From Euryarchaeota archaeon UBA52 (lineage in GTDB: Archaea; Thermoplasmatota; Poseidoniia; Poseidoniales; Thalassarchaeaceae): DNA of 51,647 nucleotides. A program made the position numbers and the translations under genes. Numbering within the stretch: the stretch's first letter is position 1; each line of letters starts with the position of its first letter. Shown here one piece after another: positions 15,642 through 23,701 of this stretch. Under the pieces are notes generated by a model that worked only from the letters and a program-made list of their open reading frames with translations, did not search any database and had not been told where the DNA came from. The DNA lies in contig DAVB01000027.1 in assembly GCA_002505455.1 (NCBI GenBank), forward strand, positions 4,134 to 55,780, read 5' to 3'.

Positions 15642-17147
15642 TTAAGATAAAACAGGTTCAGCGTCTTTCGCTGCATCTTTCCTTCTGGATTCAAGCCGAT
15701 TCAGATATTCCTCGTCGATTGTACCGGCGACGTACACCCCATCGAAGCACGAGCAGTCGAAAGTCACATCTCTCTCTGAAGCGCCCAGACAGGCGGTTAT
15801 CAGATCATCGAGTTTCTGATAAATCATCCAATCTGCACCGATAGCATCGCCTATCTCATCCACAGTTCGATTATGAGCGATGTACTCTTCCCTGGCGGGC
15901 ATATCGATTCCGTAGACATTAGGGTGTATTACCGGAGGTGCGCAACTGGCGAAAAAGACCTGCTCTGCCCCTGCTGACCTTGCCATCTCAACGATCCTCT
16001 TCGATGTATTGCCACGGACTATGCTATCATCCACGATCAAGACATTCTTGTTCTGAAATTCTCCAGCAATGGTGTTGAGTTTCTTTCTTACAGATTTCTT
16101 ACGGATGTTCTGTCCGGGCATTATGAATGTCCTGCCGATATACCGATTTTTGACAAATCCCTCCCTGTATTGGACGTCGAGAGTCCTTGCCAACTCTAGT
16201 GCTGCTATGCGGCCGCTATCTGGCACTGGCACAACAACATCGATCCCATGATTCGGGTTTTCCATCAGAATCCTCTCGCCCAGGATTCGCCCCATCTCAA
16301 GCCTCGCAGCATGCACAGAGACCCCGTCTATGGTGGAATCGGGCCTCGAAAAGTAGACGTGTTCAAAGATGCAGGGCCTGGGTTCGGTTACTGGAGCGCA
16401 TATCCTTGATGTAATTGCCCCATTAGATCTCACTATCACAGCCTCACCAGGCATCACATCTCTATCCAGTTTGAAGTCCAGCACATCAAGAGCGACACTC
16501 TCGGATGCGAATGCCCTCTCCACCATGCCATCTTGTGTGCGGGACCCCATGCACAATGGGCGTATCCCGTGTTTATCCCGTATGGCGATGACGCCCCAAC
16601 CAGTTATCATGGCCACAACAGAAAATGAGCCGGTTGCTCTCCTGTGGAGGCGCTCTACAGCGGCGAATACGGATTCCTCGTCCAATGTGCCACGGCCTGA
16701 AGGAGCATTCGAAATGGCGCGTTGAATTTCCGCTGCTAGTAGATTTAGCAAGGCCTCTGAATCCGAATCAGTGTTGATTCGTCGCCGGTCCACGTCGAAT
16801 AAATCGGCGATAAGCTCTTCCGAATTTGTAAGATTTCCATTGTGTGCTAGGCTGATCCCAAAGGGGGAGTTTGTGTAGAATGGTTGTGCCTCTGCAGCTG
16901 AGCTACTGCCTGCTGTAGGATATCGAACATGCCCTATACCCATTGAGCCGCGGAGAAGTTCGATGTGCTTTAGCTGGAATACATCACGAACTAATCCATT
17001 CGCCCTGCGATGGAAAACACGTGACTCGGTGCTTGTCAGCATGCCAGCAGCATCTTGGCCCCTGTGTTGTAATACAAGGAGGCCATCGTAGAGGGTGGGC
17101 GAGACGGTCGACCCCTCGATTCCGACAATACCGATAATGCCACACAT
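15642..17147 (-). CDS. purF: Amidophosphoribosyltransferase
   Basis: First committed enzyme of purine synthesis: PRPP plus glutamine to 5-phosphoribosylamine. The 501-residue protein begins MCGIIGIVG, exposing the N-terminal nucleophile Cys2 of the glutaminase (Ntn) domain; GIGHVRYPTAGSSSAAEAQPF and SLAHNGNLTN are typical glutaminase motifs. The phosphoribosyltransferase half carries the PRPP loop VLIVDDSIVRGNTS and later DMPAREEYIAHNRT. The length is normal. It follows eL37 by 61 nt, an arrangement common in archaea, and precedes the beta-propeller/FAS genes, so transcription may continue into that operon. Confidence 0.95.
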   Translation of the reverse strand: MCGIIGIVGIEGSTVSPTLYDGLLVLQHRGQDAAGMLTSTESRVFHRRANGLVRDVFQLKHIELLRGSMGIGHVRYPTAGSSSAAEAQPFYTNSPFGISLAHNGNLTNSEELIADLFDVDRRRINTDSDSEALLNLLAAEIQRAISNAPSGRGTLDEESVFAAVERLHRRATGSFSVVAMITGWGVIAIRDKHGIRPLCMGSRTQDGMVERAFASESVALDVLDFKLDRDVMPGEAVIVRSNGAITSRICAPVTEPRPCIFEHVYFSRPDSTIDGVSVHAARLEMGRILGERILMENPNHGIDVVVPVPDSGRIAALELARTLDVQYREGFVKNRYIGRTFIMPGQNIRKKSVRKKLNTIAGEFQNKNVLIVDDSIVRGNTSKRIVEMARSAGAEQVFFASCAPPVIHPNVYGIDMPAREEYIAHNRTVDEIGDAIGADWMIYQKLDDLITACLGASERDVTFDCSCFDGVYVAGTIDEEYLNRLESRRKDAAKDAEPVLS

Positions 17148-17208
17148 CGAGAACGCTCGGACCTTTGGCTGTCAGGACTTAGCCATTCCCCAGAAAGCAA
17201 GGGGTCGC

Positions 17209-17388
17209 TCAATCCGTCATTCGACGATTCTTCTTGGCCCATCTGTAGCCTCGCATGCGGGCAGTGACGCCGAATCCGCAAGAGGCGCATCTGGCCTTTG
17301 ACTTGTGATAGGAGTGCTTTCCACACCGCCTACATCGGATGTGGGTTTGCTTCTGCCTTTTTCCCATACTAGGTGTTCCCTTGGACAT
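17209..17388 (-). CDS. rpl37e: Large ribosomal subunit protein eL37
   Basis: A 59-residue basic Zn-ribbon ribosomal protein. It begins MSKGTPSMGKRQKQTHIRC, the universal eL37 N-terminus, and has the intact four-cysteine site CRRCGKHSYHKSKARCASCG. The start is ATG 17388, preceded at 6 nt by GGAGGG; an in-frame TTG two codons upstream would fall between that site and the ATG and is rejected. It precedes purF on the same strand. Confidence 0.95.
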   Translation of the reverse strand: MSKGTPSMGKRQKQTHIRCRRCGKHSYHKSKARCASCGFGVTARMRGYRWAKKNRRMTD

Positions 17389-17439
17389 ATGCAACCCTCC
17401 TTGACGTTCGCGCGAACTGCCTTGCTGTTATGAGGCTTA

Positions 17440-17766
17440 TCACTCGCTATCTGATACTGAATCTGCCTCTTGAAAGACGGTTATATCGAATTCATTCGAA
17501 GTAGAGGCAGTGATTTTCAAGAGGAGAGGGGTAGCGACCAAAGGGGCCAGTGCGAGGAAGTACATCAGGGATATCAGTGATGAAGAAACCGACTCATATG
17601 GCACAGATGTAAGAAGATACAGGGCCACTGCAGAGAATGTCAAGGAGACGGCAATGAGTCTTCCAGGGGTATTTGCTCTCCTGTACGTGGAAATGACGTG
17701 AATTGTTAACCATACAAGTGAAATCGTGAATCCCACTGCAAACTCCTCTAAAAATGAGGCAGACAT
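17440..17766 (-). CDS. Small three-helix membrane protein, unknown function
   Basis: A 108-residue hydrophobic protein with three predicted transmembrane segments (about 9-27 GFTISLVWLTIHVIS, 37-56 LIAVSLTFSAVALYLLT, 65-88 LISLMYFLALAPLVATPLLL) and an acidic C-terminal tail. ATG 17766 overlaps the TGA of the upstream gene by one base (TGATG), so translation is probably coupled. No family recognised; it may form a complex with its upstream neighbour. Confidence 0.65.
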   Translation of the reverse strand: MSASFLEEFAVGFTISLVWLTIHVISTYRRANTPGRLIAVSLTFSAVALYLLTSVPYESVSSSLISLMYFLALAPLVATPLLLKITASTSNEFDITVFQEADSVSDSE

Positions 17767-18359
17767 CAATTCACACCCCCAAGATGATCTTCCACAATCT
17801 TACGGACATGTAGCCTCTCATCGTCATCAAGCCCTGGCGTAGGGGGTAGAGGCGGTTCGCTATATTCGGACCAAGCCACTATTGCTACAGCTGCGATTAG
17901 GCCTGAAATGATGCCTAGAACGATCGGGGCTGCGGAAAGTGCATCCCATATGCTGAATACGCCTCTCATCGGATCTAATAAATCGGCCCCGGGTCTGAAG
18001 AACATCGCCACAGAGATTGAAGAAATGACGAGTAGCCAACCAGAAAAGAGGGTTGCAGGTGAAATGCTGCCGTAAACTCTGGAGCCTCTTATCGTCAACA
18101 TCGAGCCAATTACGAGAAGAAGAGCCCATATGAAGAAATGGAGAAGGATCACACCCATGTCCGTTGAGGCGTCGTCGCCAGAGAACCGGCCATAGAAATC
18201 GGATGGGGAAAATACGTCGCGGCCGATTGCTAATAGGATTCCGATCGCAGCGATCACAAGGGCCATTCTGTATCTGAAGTCGGAGGGGCCCATCCTATTC
18301 CATGAGATAGAAACCAGTACGAGAACCCCGCCTGCTACTCTCAGGAAAGGGGCGTCCAT
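17766..18359 (-). CDS. Multi-pass membrane protein, unknown function
   Basis: A 197-residue protein with four to five hydrophobic segments (about 8-20, 31-46, 69-87, 101-119 and 140-162) and a hydrophilic C-terminal tail rich in Pro and Asp (PPLPPTPGLDDDERLHVRKIVEDHL). I chose ATG 18359; the frame stays open to 18542 but that extension would run into the divergent eL42 gene and is not membrane-like. It is translationally coupled to the small membrane protein downstream. Not recognised as a known transporter or enzyme. Confidence 0.65.
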   Translation of the reverse strand: MDAPFLRVAGGVLVLVSISWNRMGPSDFRYRMALVIAAIGILLAIGRDVFSPSDFYGRFSGDDASTDMGVILLHFFIWALLLVIGSMLTIRGSRVYGSISPATLFSGWLLVISSISVAMFFRPGADLLDPMRGVFSIWDALSAAPIVLGIISGLIAAVAIVAWSEYSEPPLPPTPGLDDDERLHVRKIVEDHLGGVN

Positions 18360-18479
18360 GGTACGCGGAGAGGGTATATGGCTTGAAAGAGATGGGGAGA
18401 TGCAGAGCCCTATCAGATGACGAGTGGTATCGCCACACTCAAATAGGAACCGTCGGTGGACGGCTCGCTGGTGGTACAA

Positions 18480-18761
18480 ATGGTAAAGCGCCCACGTAAG
18501 GTAATGCGTTACAGTCCATCTGCTGGCAAGCACACTGAACATACAGTGGAGCGCGTAAAGAAACGTCGCGCAAGTGAATTAAAATGGGGTCAGCGTAGAT
18601 TCCGAAGAGTCACTGCTGGTTACCGTGGTTTCCCTCGTCCGAAACCTTCAGGGGAGAAGCCCACGAAACGCGTGAATCTGTTGTACAGGTGCACTGAAAC
18701 TGGTAAGGCGCACCAACCTGCAGCTAAGAGGGCAAAGAAGTTCGAACTCGTGGATAGGTGA
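18480..18761 (+). CDS. rpl44e: Large ribosomal subunit protein eL42 (L44e), zinc cysteines lost
   Basis: A 93-residue basic protein with the eL42 core KHTEHTVERVKKRRASELKWGQRRFRRVTAGYRGFPRPKPSGEKPTKR (shown here only to locate it, in two parts: KHTEHTVERVKK and GQRRFRRVTAGYRGFPRPKP). In most archaea the protein is a Zn ribbon with CPxC near the N-terminus and CxxC near the C-terminus; here these read YSPSAGK and RCTETGK, so three of four ligands are gone. The ATG is at 18480. It opens the standard archaeal cluster eL42-eS27-aIF2a-Nop10, with eS27 beginning 5 nt after its stop. Confidence 0.93.
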   Translation: MVKRPRKVMRYSPSAGKHTEHTVERVKKRRASELKWGQRRFRRVTAGYRGFPRPKPSGEKPTKRVNLLYRCTETGKAHQPAAKRAKKFELVDR

Positions 18762-18766
18762 TCCAG

Positions 18767-18940
18767 ATGGGTGGCGCAAATTTTCTCAGAGTTAGTTGCA
18801 ATGACTGCGGTAACGAGGCCGTGGTGTTCAGTCGTGCATCTTCCGTCATATCGTGCCCCGTGTGTGGGAGCACCCTAGCAATGCCAAAGGGCGGTAAGGC
18901 CGACTTAGTGGGTAGCAGCTTAATTGAAGCCCTCGAGTGA
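18767..18940 (+). CDS. rps27e: Small ribosomal subunit protein eS27
   Basis: A 57-residue Zn-ribbon ribosomal protein. FLRVSCNDCGNEAVVFSRAS followed by SCPVCGSTLAMPKGGKA is the family signature, with both CxxC pairs intact. ATG 18767 is preferred over the in-frame GTG at 18758, which would overlap the eL42 stop and add residues absent from the family. It lies 5 nt after eL42 and just ahead of aIF2-alpha. Confidence 0.94.
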   Translation: MGGANFLRVSCNDCGNEAVVFSRASSVISCPVCGSTLAMPKGGKADLVGSSLIEALE

Positions 18941-18953
18941 AGGGGGTTCGACA

Positions 18954-19739
18954 TTGGCTCGTAAGGAATCATGGCCCGAGGAAGGGGATCTTCTCGTCTG
19001 TGTAGTGAAATCCGTGAGCGACAAGGGCGCCTATCTAGAGATAGACGGGATGGACGGCGCGGAAGGATTCGTATTCATCGGAGAGGTCGCGGCTGGATGG
19101 GTAAAATCCGTAAGATCCCACCTGAGGGAGGGCCAGCGGGTCGTGGCGAAGGCAATAGGCGTGAAACGCGATCGTGGCAGGATTGATCTTTCCATAAAAT
19201 CAGTCTCCGAGGAGCGTCGTAGAGATGCTCTCCAGTTCTGGAAGAACGAGCAGCGAGCTGGGCAAATAATGAAGGTCGCTTCAGACAGAGTCGGATGGTC
19301 CGAGGACGAATTAGATTCAACTTCCGATGAGCTTGTCGATGCCTTCGGATCCCTGTATGGGGCTCTAGAAGAAGCCGCGGCTGATTCGAGCGCCTTGGAG
19401 AAAGCCGGGTTCAAAGGGAAGTGGATTGCTACCATAGTAGAACTAGCTGTCGAGAACATCGTTCCTGAATCAGTGCATCTAAAGGGGAATTTCCACGTAG
19501 AAATATGGTCTAGCGAAGGAGTTGCAGGGATCCAAGACGTGCTGGAAAAGGCCGAGTCCAGCATAGATGGAATGGATGAAGTCGTACTTACATGCCACTA
19601 TGACGGAGCGCCAAATTACAGAGTAGAGGTGGAGGGTCCGGATTACGATTCTGCTGAGTCGGCATGGAATGCTTGTGTCCAAGCTGCAGAGTCCGCGATG
19701 GAAGCATATGACGGCAATTTCTCGGCTGAGCGCGTCTGA
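18954..19739 (+). CDS. eif2a: Translation initiation factor aIF2 alpha subunit
   Basis: Alpha subunit of the archaeal initiation factor aIF2, which with beta and gamma delivers initiator tRNA. The N-terminal S1/OB domain is clear (WPEEGDLLVCVVKSVSDKGAYLEIDG…GFVFIGEVAAGWVKSVRSHLREGQRVVAKAIGVKRDRGRIDLSIK, split motifs), followed by the helical domain and the C-terminal alpha-beta domain (VHLKGNFHVEIWSSEGVAGIQDVLEKAE). The product is 261 residues, normal for the family. The start is inferred as TTG 18954 with an AGGGGG ribosome site about 6 nt upstream; an earlier TTG at 18924 lies inside eS27 and is less likely. Confidence 0.93.
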   Translation: MARKESWPEEGDLLVCVVKSVSDKGAYLEIDGMDGAEGFVFIGEVAAGWVKSVRSHLREGQRVVAKAIGVKRDRGRIDLSIKSVSEERRRDALQFWKNEQRAGQIMKVASDRVGWSEDELDSTSDELVDAFGSLYGALEEAAADSSALEKAGFKGKWIATIVELAVENIVPESVHLKGNFHVEIWSSEGVAGIQDVLEKAESSIDGMDEVVLTCHYDGAPNYRVEVEGPDYDSAESAWNACVQAAESAMEAYDGNFSAERV

Positions 19740-19786
19740 TACCCGCAATACTTCATGAACCCGGTGCGAGGGGTCAACTTGCGTTC

Positions 19787-20002
19787 ATGCCTAGAACAAG
19801 GTTACAACGATGCCCTGCATGCTTGTCATACGGATTCTCTAGAGAATGCGATTGTGGCGAGACCAGAGTCGCGGTAGCCCCACTCCGTTTCTCACCAGAA
19901 GACCCCCAGGGAGATAGACGTCGTCAAAGAGAGGGCTGGGGCTCAGAAGAATGGGTGAAGAGTCTCCCTACTCCAAGAGAGGTTGGTGATGAGGAAGAAT
20001 GA
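19787..20002 (+). CDS. nop10: Ribosome biogenesis protein Nop10
   Basis: Small component of archaeal H/ACA ribonucleoproteins that guide pseudouridylation. The 71-residue product has the Zn-binding N-terminus (RCPACLSYGFSRECDCGE; the second pair reads CxC rather than the usual CxxC) and the conserved APLRFSPEDPQGDRRR segment that contacts Cbf5. The final 15-20 residues are an acidic extension. Its stop overlaps the ATG of the next gene (ATGA, 4 nt), and it follows aIF2-alpha as in most archaea. Confidence 0.9.
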   Translation: MPRTRLQRCPACLSYGFSRECDCGETRVAVAPLRFSPEDPQGDRRRQREGWGSEEWVKSLPTPREVGDEEE

Positions 20003-20748
20003 GTCGTACAAAGATTCAGCACATTTCCGACATCCCCCCTCATGATGCCATTATCGAAGCGGTTCCCGGGATTGGGAATGTGGGTAAGCTCGTAGTCGAT
20101 GGCCTGGTGGCGTCATATGATTCGAAGATGGTTGCCAGAGTGCTCCACCCAGACATGCCGCCACACGCAACTCTTGATTCAGAGGGGCTGCTTCGCCCCC
20201 CGCATCTCTCAATTCATTCGGTGAATATCGGGTCGCAGACTGTTCTCTGTATCTGCTCAGATGCCCAGCCGACCACTGCAGCGGGCCAGTACGAGGTGGC
20301 AGAATCAATTCTCGATTTCATAAAGGAACATAGCGATTCGAGGCTGTACGTTTTAGCTGGTCTTGCGATGGACCCCGAGGCCCAAGGAATCCACGTCGTT
20401 TGCTCGGAGGAGGGTACGATGGAATCGATGGATGAACATGGTATCGAGGTTAGAACGGGTCAACCGGAATCAGGGATGATAGGGCTGGCAGGGCTATTGG
20501 TTTCACTCGCCCCCTTACACGAAGTGGAAGCGATCGGCCTTGTTGCGGACACTGTCGGTGGCGCCACAGATGCCAGAGCAGCGGAGCGCCTATCCATGTT
20601 CGTCCAAGATAAATTCGGATTGAACATTGGGATGGATCTCGACAGGACTCAGGCGATTGCCTCCAGGCTGCTGGAGAGTGTCGGGATTTCAGAGGCGGCT
20701 ATTGCAGAGATATCAGGCGAGCAGGGCTATGGCGATTTATACGTCTGA
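19999..20748 (+). CDS. PAC2-family protein (proteasome assembly chaperone-like)
   Basis: A 249-residue protein of the PAC2 family, found beside nop10 in many archaea. Seen: DAIIEAVPGIGNVGKLVVDGLV near the N-terminus (split: AVPGIGNVGKLVVDGL), a central alpha-beta domain (VLCICSDAQPTTAAGQYEVAESILDF), GMIGLAGLLVSLAPLH and VADTVGGATDARAAERL. The eukaryotic relatives help build 20S proteasomes; the archaeal role is less well defined. Start ATG overlaps the nop10 stop by 4 nt. Confidence 0.88.
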   Translation: MSRTKIQHISDIPPHDAIIEAVPGIGNVGKLVVDGLVASYDSKMVARVLHPDMPPHATLDSEGLLRPPHLSIHSVNIGSQTVLCICSDAQPTTAAGQYEVAESILDFIKEHSDSRLYVLAGLAMDPEAQGIHVVCSEEGTMESMDEHGIEVRTGQPESGMIGLAGLLVSLAPLHEVEAIGLVADTVGGATDARAAERLSMFVQDKFGLNIGMDLDRTQAIASRLLESVGISEAAIAEISGEQGYGDLYV

Positions 20749-20756
20749 GTGATCTT

Positions 20757-21470
20757 ATGAGAGTCCTGCTCGGGAGCGGTGGAATTGGAACCGAAGAACG
20801 TCGAACGATGTACATGGATTTGATTTCGGATCACTTCAGAGAGTCGGACAATGTTGTGTTCATACCACTTGCGACACATGATCACGAAGGGAGGACTGCG
20901 CGGTTAAAGGAGTCTCTTGGGTCCATGGGGGCGAAGTTCCACGGGTTGAATGTTGATGGCGGCGTTGGACAGGTACTTGCTGCCGACGGAGTGTATATGG
21001 GCGGAGGTAATTCTTTCCTGCTGAACAGGGATCTGCACAGATACGGATTGATTGATGCACTGAGGGACGTTGTAAAACAAGGAATACCGTATCTCGGGGT
21101 CAGTGCTGGCAGTAATGTTGCTTGTCCGACGATGATGACGACTAACGACATGCCGATTGTTATGACGCCATCATATGAAGCACTGGGAATCGTTCCCTTC
21201 CAGATCAATCCTCATTATTATCCCGGGAAGATTACCTTTTTCTCAGAAGGTGAGAGTATTGATCACTTCGGAGAGAGCCGTCGGCAGAGGATATCCGAGT
21301 ATCATCAACATGAGGCGATTCCTGTTCTCGGTTTGTGGGAAGGATCGTATGTGCAATGGGATGGTTCGAGAGGTCGCCTAATTGGGCGTGCTAGGGCGTT
21401 TTACCGAGACTTGGAGCCAGTGGACTTCGAGGATGGGGCAATGTTCGATGGGAGCCTGACTCTCAAGTGA
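20757..21470 (+). CDS. pepE: Peptidase E / alpha-aspartyl dipeptidase (family S51)
   Basis: A 237-residue protein of the S51 serine peptidase family. GGGNSFLLNRDL (82-93) and PYLGVSAGSNVACPTMMTTNDMPI with nucleophile Ser116 are hallmark segments; QINPHYYPG supplies the probable catalytic His, and GLWEGSYVQWDG matches the C-terminal strand of PepE. PepE removes N-terminal aspartate from dipeptides. It begins 8 nt after the PAC2-family gene and is probably co-transcribed, an addition to the usual translation cluster; it converges on a small gene 4 nt beyond its stop. Confidence 0.87.
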   Translation: MRVLLGSGGIGTEERRTMYMDLISDHFRESDNVVFIPLATHDHEGRTARLKESLGSMGAKFHGLNVDGGVGQVLAADGVYMGGGNSFLLNRDLHRYGLIDALRDVVKQGIPYLGVSAGSNVACPTMMTTNDMPIVMTPSYEALGIVPFQINPHYYPGKITFFSEGESIDHFGESRRQRISEYHQHEAIPVLGLWEGSYVQWDGSRGRLIGRARAFYRDLEPVDFEDGAMFDGSLTLK

Positions 21471-21474
21471 TTGT

Positions 21475-21675
21475 TCAGCCACCTGATGAAACTATGATTA
21501 ATTCTAGATTCAAATCTCCCTCTATAGTGGAGTTGTGAGGCACTATCGTCTCATCATACACTGCTAGAACAGTGGATGCGTGTATGCCTAATTCATTGAG
21601 CACGTCCAGGATCGTCGCAGGGGCTTGAATATCCACCACATGCTCCTGATTCAGATGGCTAACCGTGACGCGCAT
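21475..21675 (-). CDS. ThiS/MoaD-like beta-grasp sulfur-carrier or SAMP-type protein
   Basis: A 66-residue protein ending in Gly-Gly (…ELIIVSSGG), the terminus that E1-like enzymes adenylate. Sequence pattern: beta hairpin MRVTVSHLNQEHVVDIQAP, helix ATILDVLNELGI, NG-like turn IVPHNSTI, then DLNLELIIVSSGG, as in ThiS/Urm1 folds. It could supply sulfur for thiamine or tRNA thiolation, or act as an archaeal protein modifier; sequence does not decide. ATG 21675 is chosen because the upstream frame is merely the antisense of the tRNA-Ser gene. It is divergent from that tRNA. Confidence 0.75.
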   Translation of the reverse strand: MRVTVSHLNQEHVVDIQAPATILDVLNELGIHASTVLAVYDETIVPHNSTIEGDLNLELIIVSSGG

Positions 21676-21729
21676 GGAGGGGCTGTAACTGAACAGGCTT
21701 ATGTCTGATTCGCAGGACGGTTGGACGCT

Positions 21730-21815
21730 GCCGAGATCGCATAGCCCGGTATTGCGGTGGATTCGAAATCCACTGTCCCTTGGACGCGGGGGTTCAAATC
21801 CCTCTCTCGGCGCCA
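21730..21815 (+). tRNA. tRNA-Ser (anticodon CGA)
   Basis: Cloverleaf read by eye: acceptor GCCGAGA (21730-21736) pairs with TCTCGGC (21805-21811); anticodon stem GTGGA/TCCAC encloses loop TTCGAAA with anticodon CGA; a long variable arm (GTCC-CTT-GGAC) marks a class II tRNA; the T loop is TTCAAAT. The discriminator G is followed by an encoded CCA (21813-21815). It reads UCG codons. Confidence 0.95.
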
Positions 21816-21831
21816 AAAACTACCATCATCA

Positions 21832-23670
21832 TCATTCTTCTGGTTCATCTGAGTCTTCGATGACCACGACCCTTGTTCCGGGGCCCATCTTGATTTGAGG
21901 CCGTCCGGCCCATTCCCCGACTTCCCCATTCAATATCCCGATAACATCGCCTCTAGAGATTGAGGCTGCTGATGTTGGGATGAACTGCTTGAATGCGACG
22001 GCGGATGCAGATCCGGACGCATCGACCAGCGTGATGGCCCACCTGCTAACTGAGACTCCATCGGGATATGCGTCAACCGACCATACCCTTCCCACAACAG
22101 AGACTCTGGTCTCTATATCGACTACAGCCGCCTCATCGCCCTCTTCTGCAGACGATATGGAGGACATCTGATCAAGATCGAGGTTCAATTGGCCTTTCCA
22201 AAGTGAAGGTATGGCGTTGTCCACACGTACCCTCGAGCCTTCCTTGATCGATCTTGTCACTCTTTTCGGACCGCCCATCCGATGTGGCCGGATGGAGGCC
22301 CTGTCCCACCCATCCACCAGCGTGAACCTTACATCAACAGTCTCATCCTCATTCAGATCTGGCCCAGTTAGCCTTGATACCTCGCCGACTGCTGAAAAAC
22401 GAGTTCTGATTTCCTGCAATGGCGTTATGTTCCAAGTGTGTCCGAAACGCTGGATGGTTTCCATGCTGATCTCGTTTTTCTCTTGGTTCGAGCCTTCACA
22501 GAAATCTGCATATTCGCACCTGTTGCATCTGGCTCTAGCATCCGATTCGATCGGTTCGTCATCGGGGATGCCTCCATCAATGAATCTCCGAAGAGGCGCT
22601 GGCTCTGCGGGGCATTCTTCGATTGATGGGTTGTTCTCTCGTATCTTAGAGTACAACTCGAAAAGATCCCTGTCCATAGATTCCATCTCTTCTGTTAGGG
22701 GTGTTGCGACTTCCTTGGGATCTCCAGCGCCTAGATACCAGATTGCTAGGCCTGTTGCGGTTTCTTTACGCTCATGAGTGGCCCACCAGAGCCAACCATA
22801 CATCCTCAATTGATCCAGGTAGCCGTGGGACCTGTCTCCTCTTCCGACTGAGGCCTTGATATCGATTATACGTGTAGTTCCGCCCCACCTGTAGACAAGG
22901 TCGTATTCCCCTTGGAACCACCCATTTGGGTGCGTTGAGGTCTGAGTGAATGATGCCGCATCCGGGTCTACGAACCATGGCCTTGCAATCTCCCATGCTT
23001 CCAATACATGCATATCTGATCCGATTTCAAAGGCTGCATGGCTGGGCTCGCCCCAATCACGGGGAAATCCATCCGGAGCAGGCCAGACAGGCCTAGATTT
23101 TCCTGAGCGCCATGCATCCACATCCACATCGTCTGAATTCAGGCATTCTTCGACTTCCTGCAAATGTAGATCTATGCCCCTGAGCACCATTGAGAGGCAT
23201 TGGTCTGGATCTGCATCATCAACCGAACCTGTCTTGTTCGGGTTTGCTGCCCAGTCATCGCGTGCTTCATCCCAGCATCGCTGGAAGTGTATGTGAGCAC
23301 GCGCATGGGCCCAAATTCTCAATGAGTCCATGTCCGAAGGCCGGAGAGAACTGTCGACAGGCTGGATTCTCGGACCGGGCCAATTGGAGGGATCACCCCA
23401 TTCAGGCACCCCATCCTCATTCAGAGGGGTGGACATCGTGTCTGTATCCTCTGCGAGCTGGAGTGACGGCGAGTCGCGCATGACTCTGCAGATGCACGCC
23501 TCTGCAGCATTTCCACGGATTATTTGTGGAGGTAGCGGGGTCTTCAAACGACGCTCCCAGCCGTAGTACCAGTATCTCGGGCAGTTCCTGTAAGCGATCA
23601 CCTGTGAGGCTGAAAGTCTCCGGTAAGGGTCTACAGAAGATGCCTCTTGATCGATGGTTCTTACCGGCAT
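21832..23670 (-). CDS. Cas4/AddB-like Fe-S PD-(D/E)XK nuclease with C-terminal OB-like domains
   Basis: The 612-residue product starts ATG 23670 (MPVRTIDQ). The nuclease core contains ASQVIAYRNCPRYWYY with Cys30, GEYDLVYRW with Glu254/Asp256, IIDIKAS with Asp269 and Lys271, and DQLRMYGW, a QxxxY motif (Gln286, Tyr290). A CNRCEYADFC cluster (Cys381, 384, 390) completes the four-cysteine Fe-S pattern of Cas4, AddB and Dna2. The remainder (about 420-600) looks like two OB folds (VDVRFTLVDGWDR…; VVGRVWSVDAYPDG…GDVIGILNGEVGEW). This suggests a single-stranded DNA end-processing enzyme with built-in DNA-binding modules. No Cas genes or helicase adjoin it; it follows the radical SAM gene on the same strand. 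Confidence 0.8.
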   Translation of the reverse strand: MPVRTIDQEASSVDPYRRLSASQVIAYRNCPRYWYYGWERRLKTPLPPQIIRGNAAEACICRVMRDSPSLQLAEDTDTMSTPLNEDGVPEWGDPSNWPGPRIQPVDSSLRPSDMDSLRIWAHARAHIHFQRCWDEARDDWAANPNKTGSVDDADPDQCLSMVLRGIDLHLQEVEECLNSDDVDVDAWRSGKSRPVWPAPDGFPRDWGEPSHAAFEIGSDMHVLEAWEIARPWFVDPDAASFTQTSTHPNGWFQGEYDLVYRWGGTTRIIDIKASVGRGDRSHGYLDQLRMYGWLWWATHERKETATGLAIWYLGAGDPKEVATPLTEEMESMDRDLFELYSKIRENNPSIEECPAEPAPLRRFIDGGIPDDEPIESDARARCNRCEYADFCEGSNQEKNEISMETIQRFGHTWNITPLQEIRTRFSAVGEVSRLTGPDLNEDETVDVRFTLVDGWDRASIRPHRMGGPKRVTRSIKEGSRVRVDNAIPSLWKGQLNLDLDQMSSISSAEEGDEAAVVDIETRVSVVGRVWSVDAYPDGVSVSRWAITLVDASGSASAVAFKQFIPTSAASISRGDVIGILNGEVGEWAGRPQIKMGPGTRVVVIEDSDEPEE

Positions 23671-23701
23671 CGAAATTCCCTTTCTCTCATGGCTCTTAGT
23701 T

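Noticed and set aside
21699..21929. Minus-strand frame encoding peptides such as REGFEPPRPRDSGFR
   Set aside because: This is the classic false protein obtained by translating the antisense of a tRNA-Ser gene.
21832..23670. A CRISPR-associated Cas4
   Set aside because: No repeat-spacer array or cas gene is visible anywhere in the window, and the protein is far longer than Cas4 with extra C-terminal domains.
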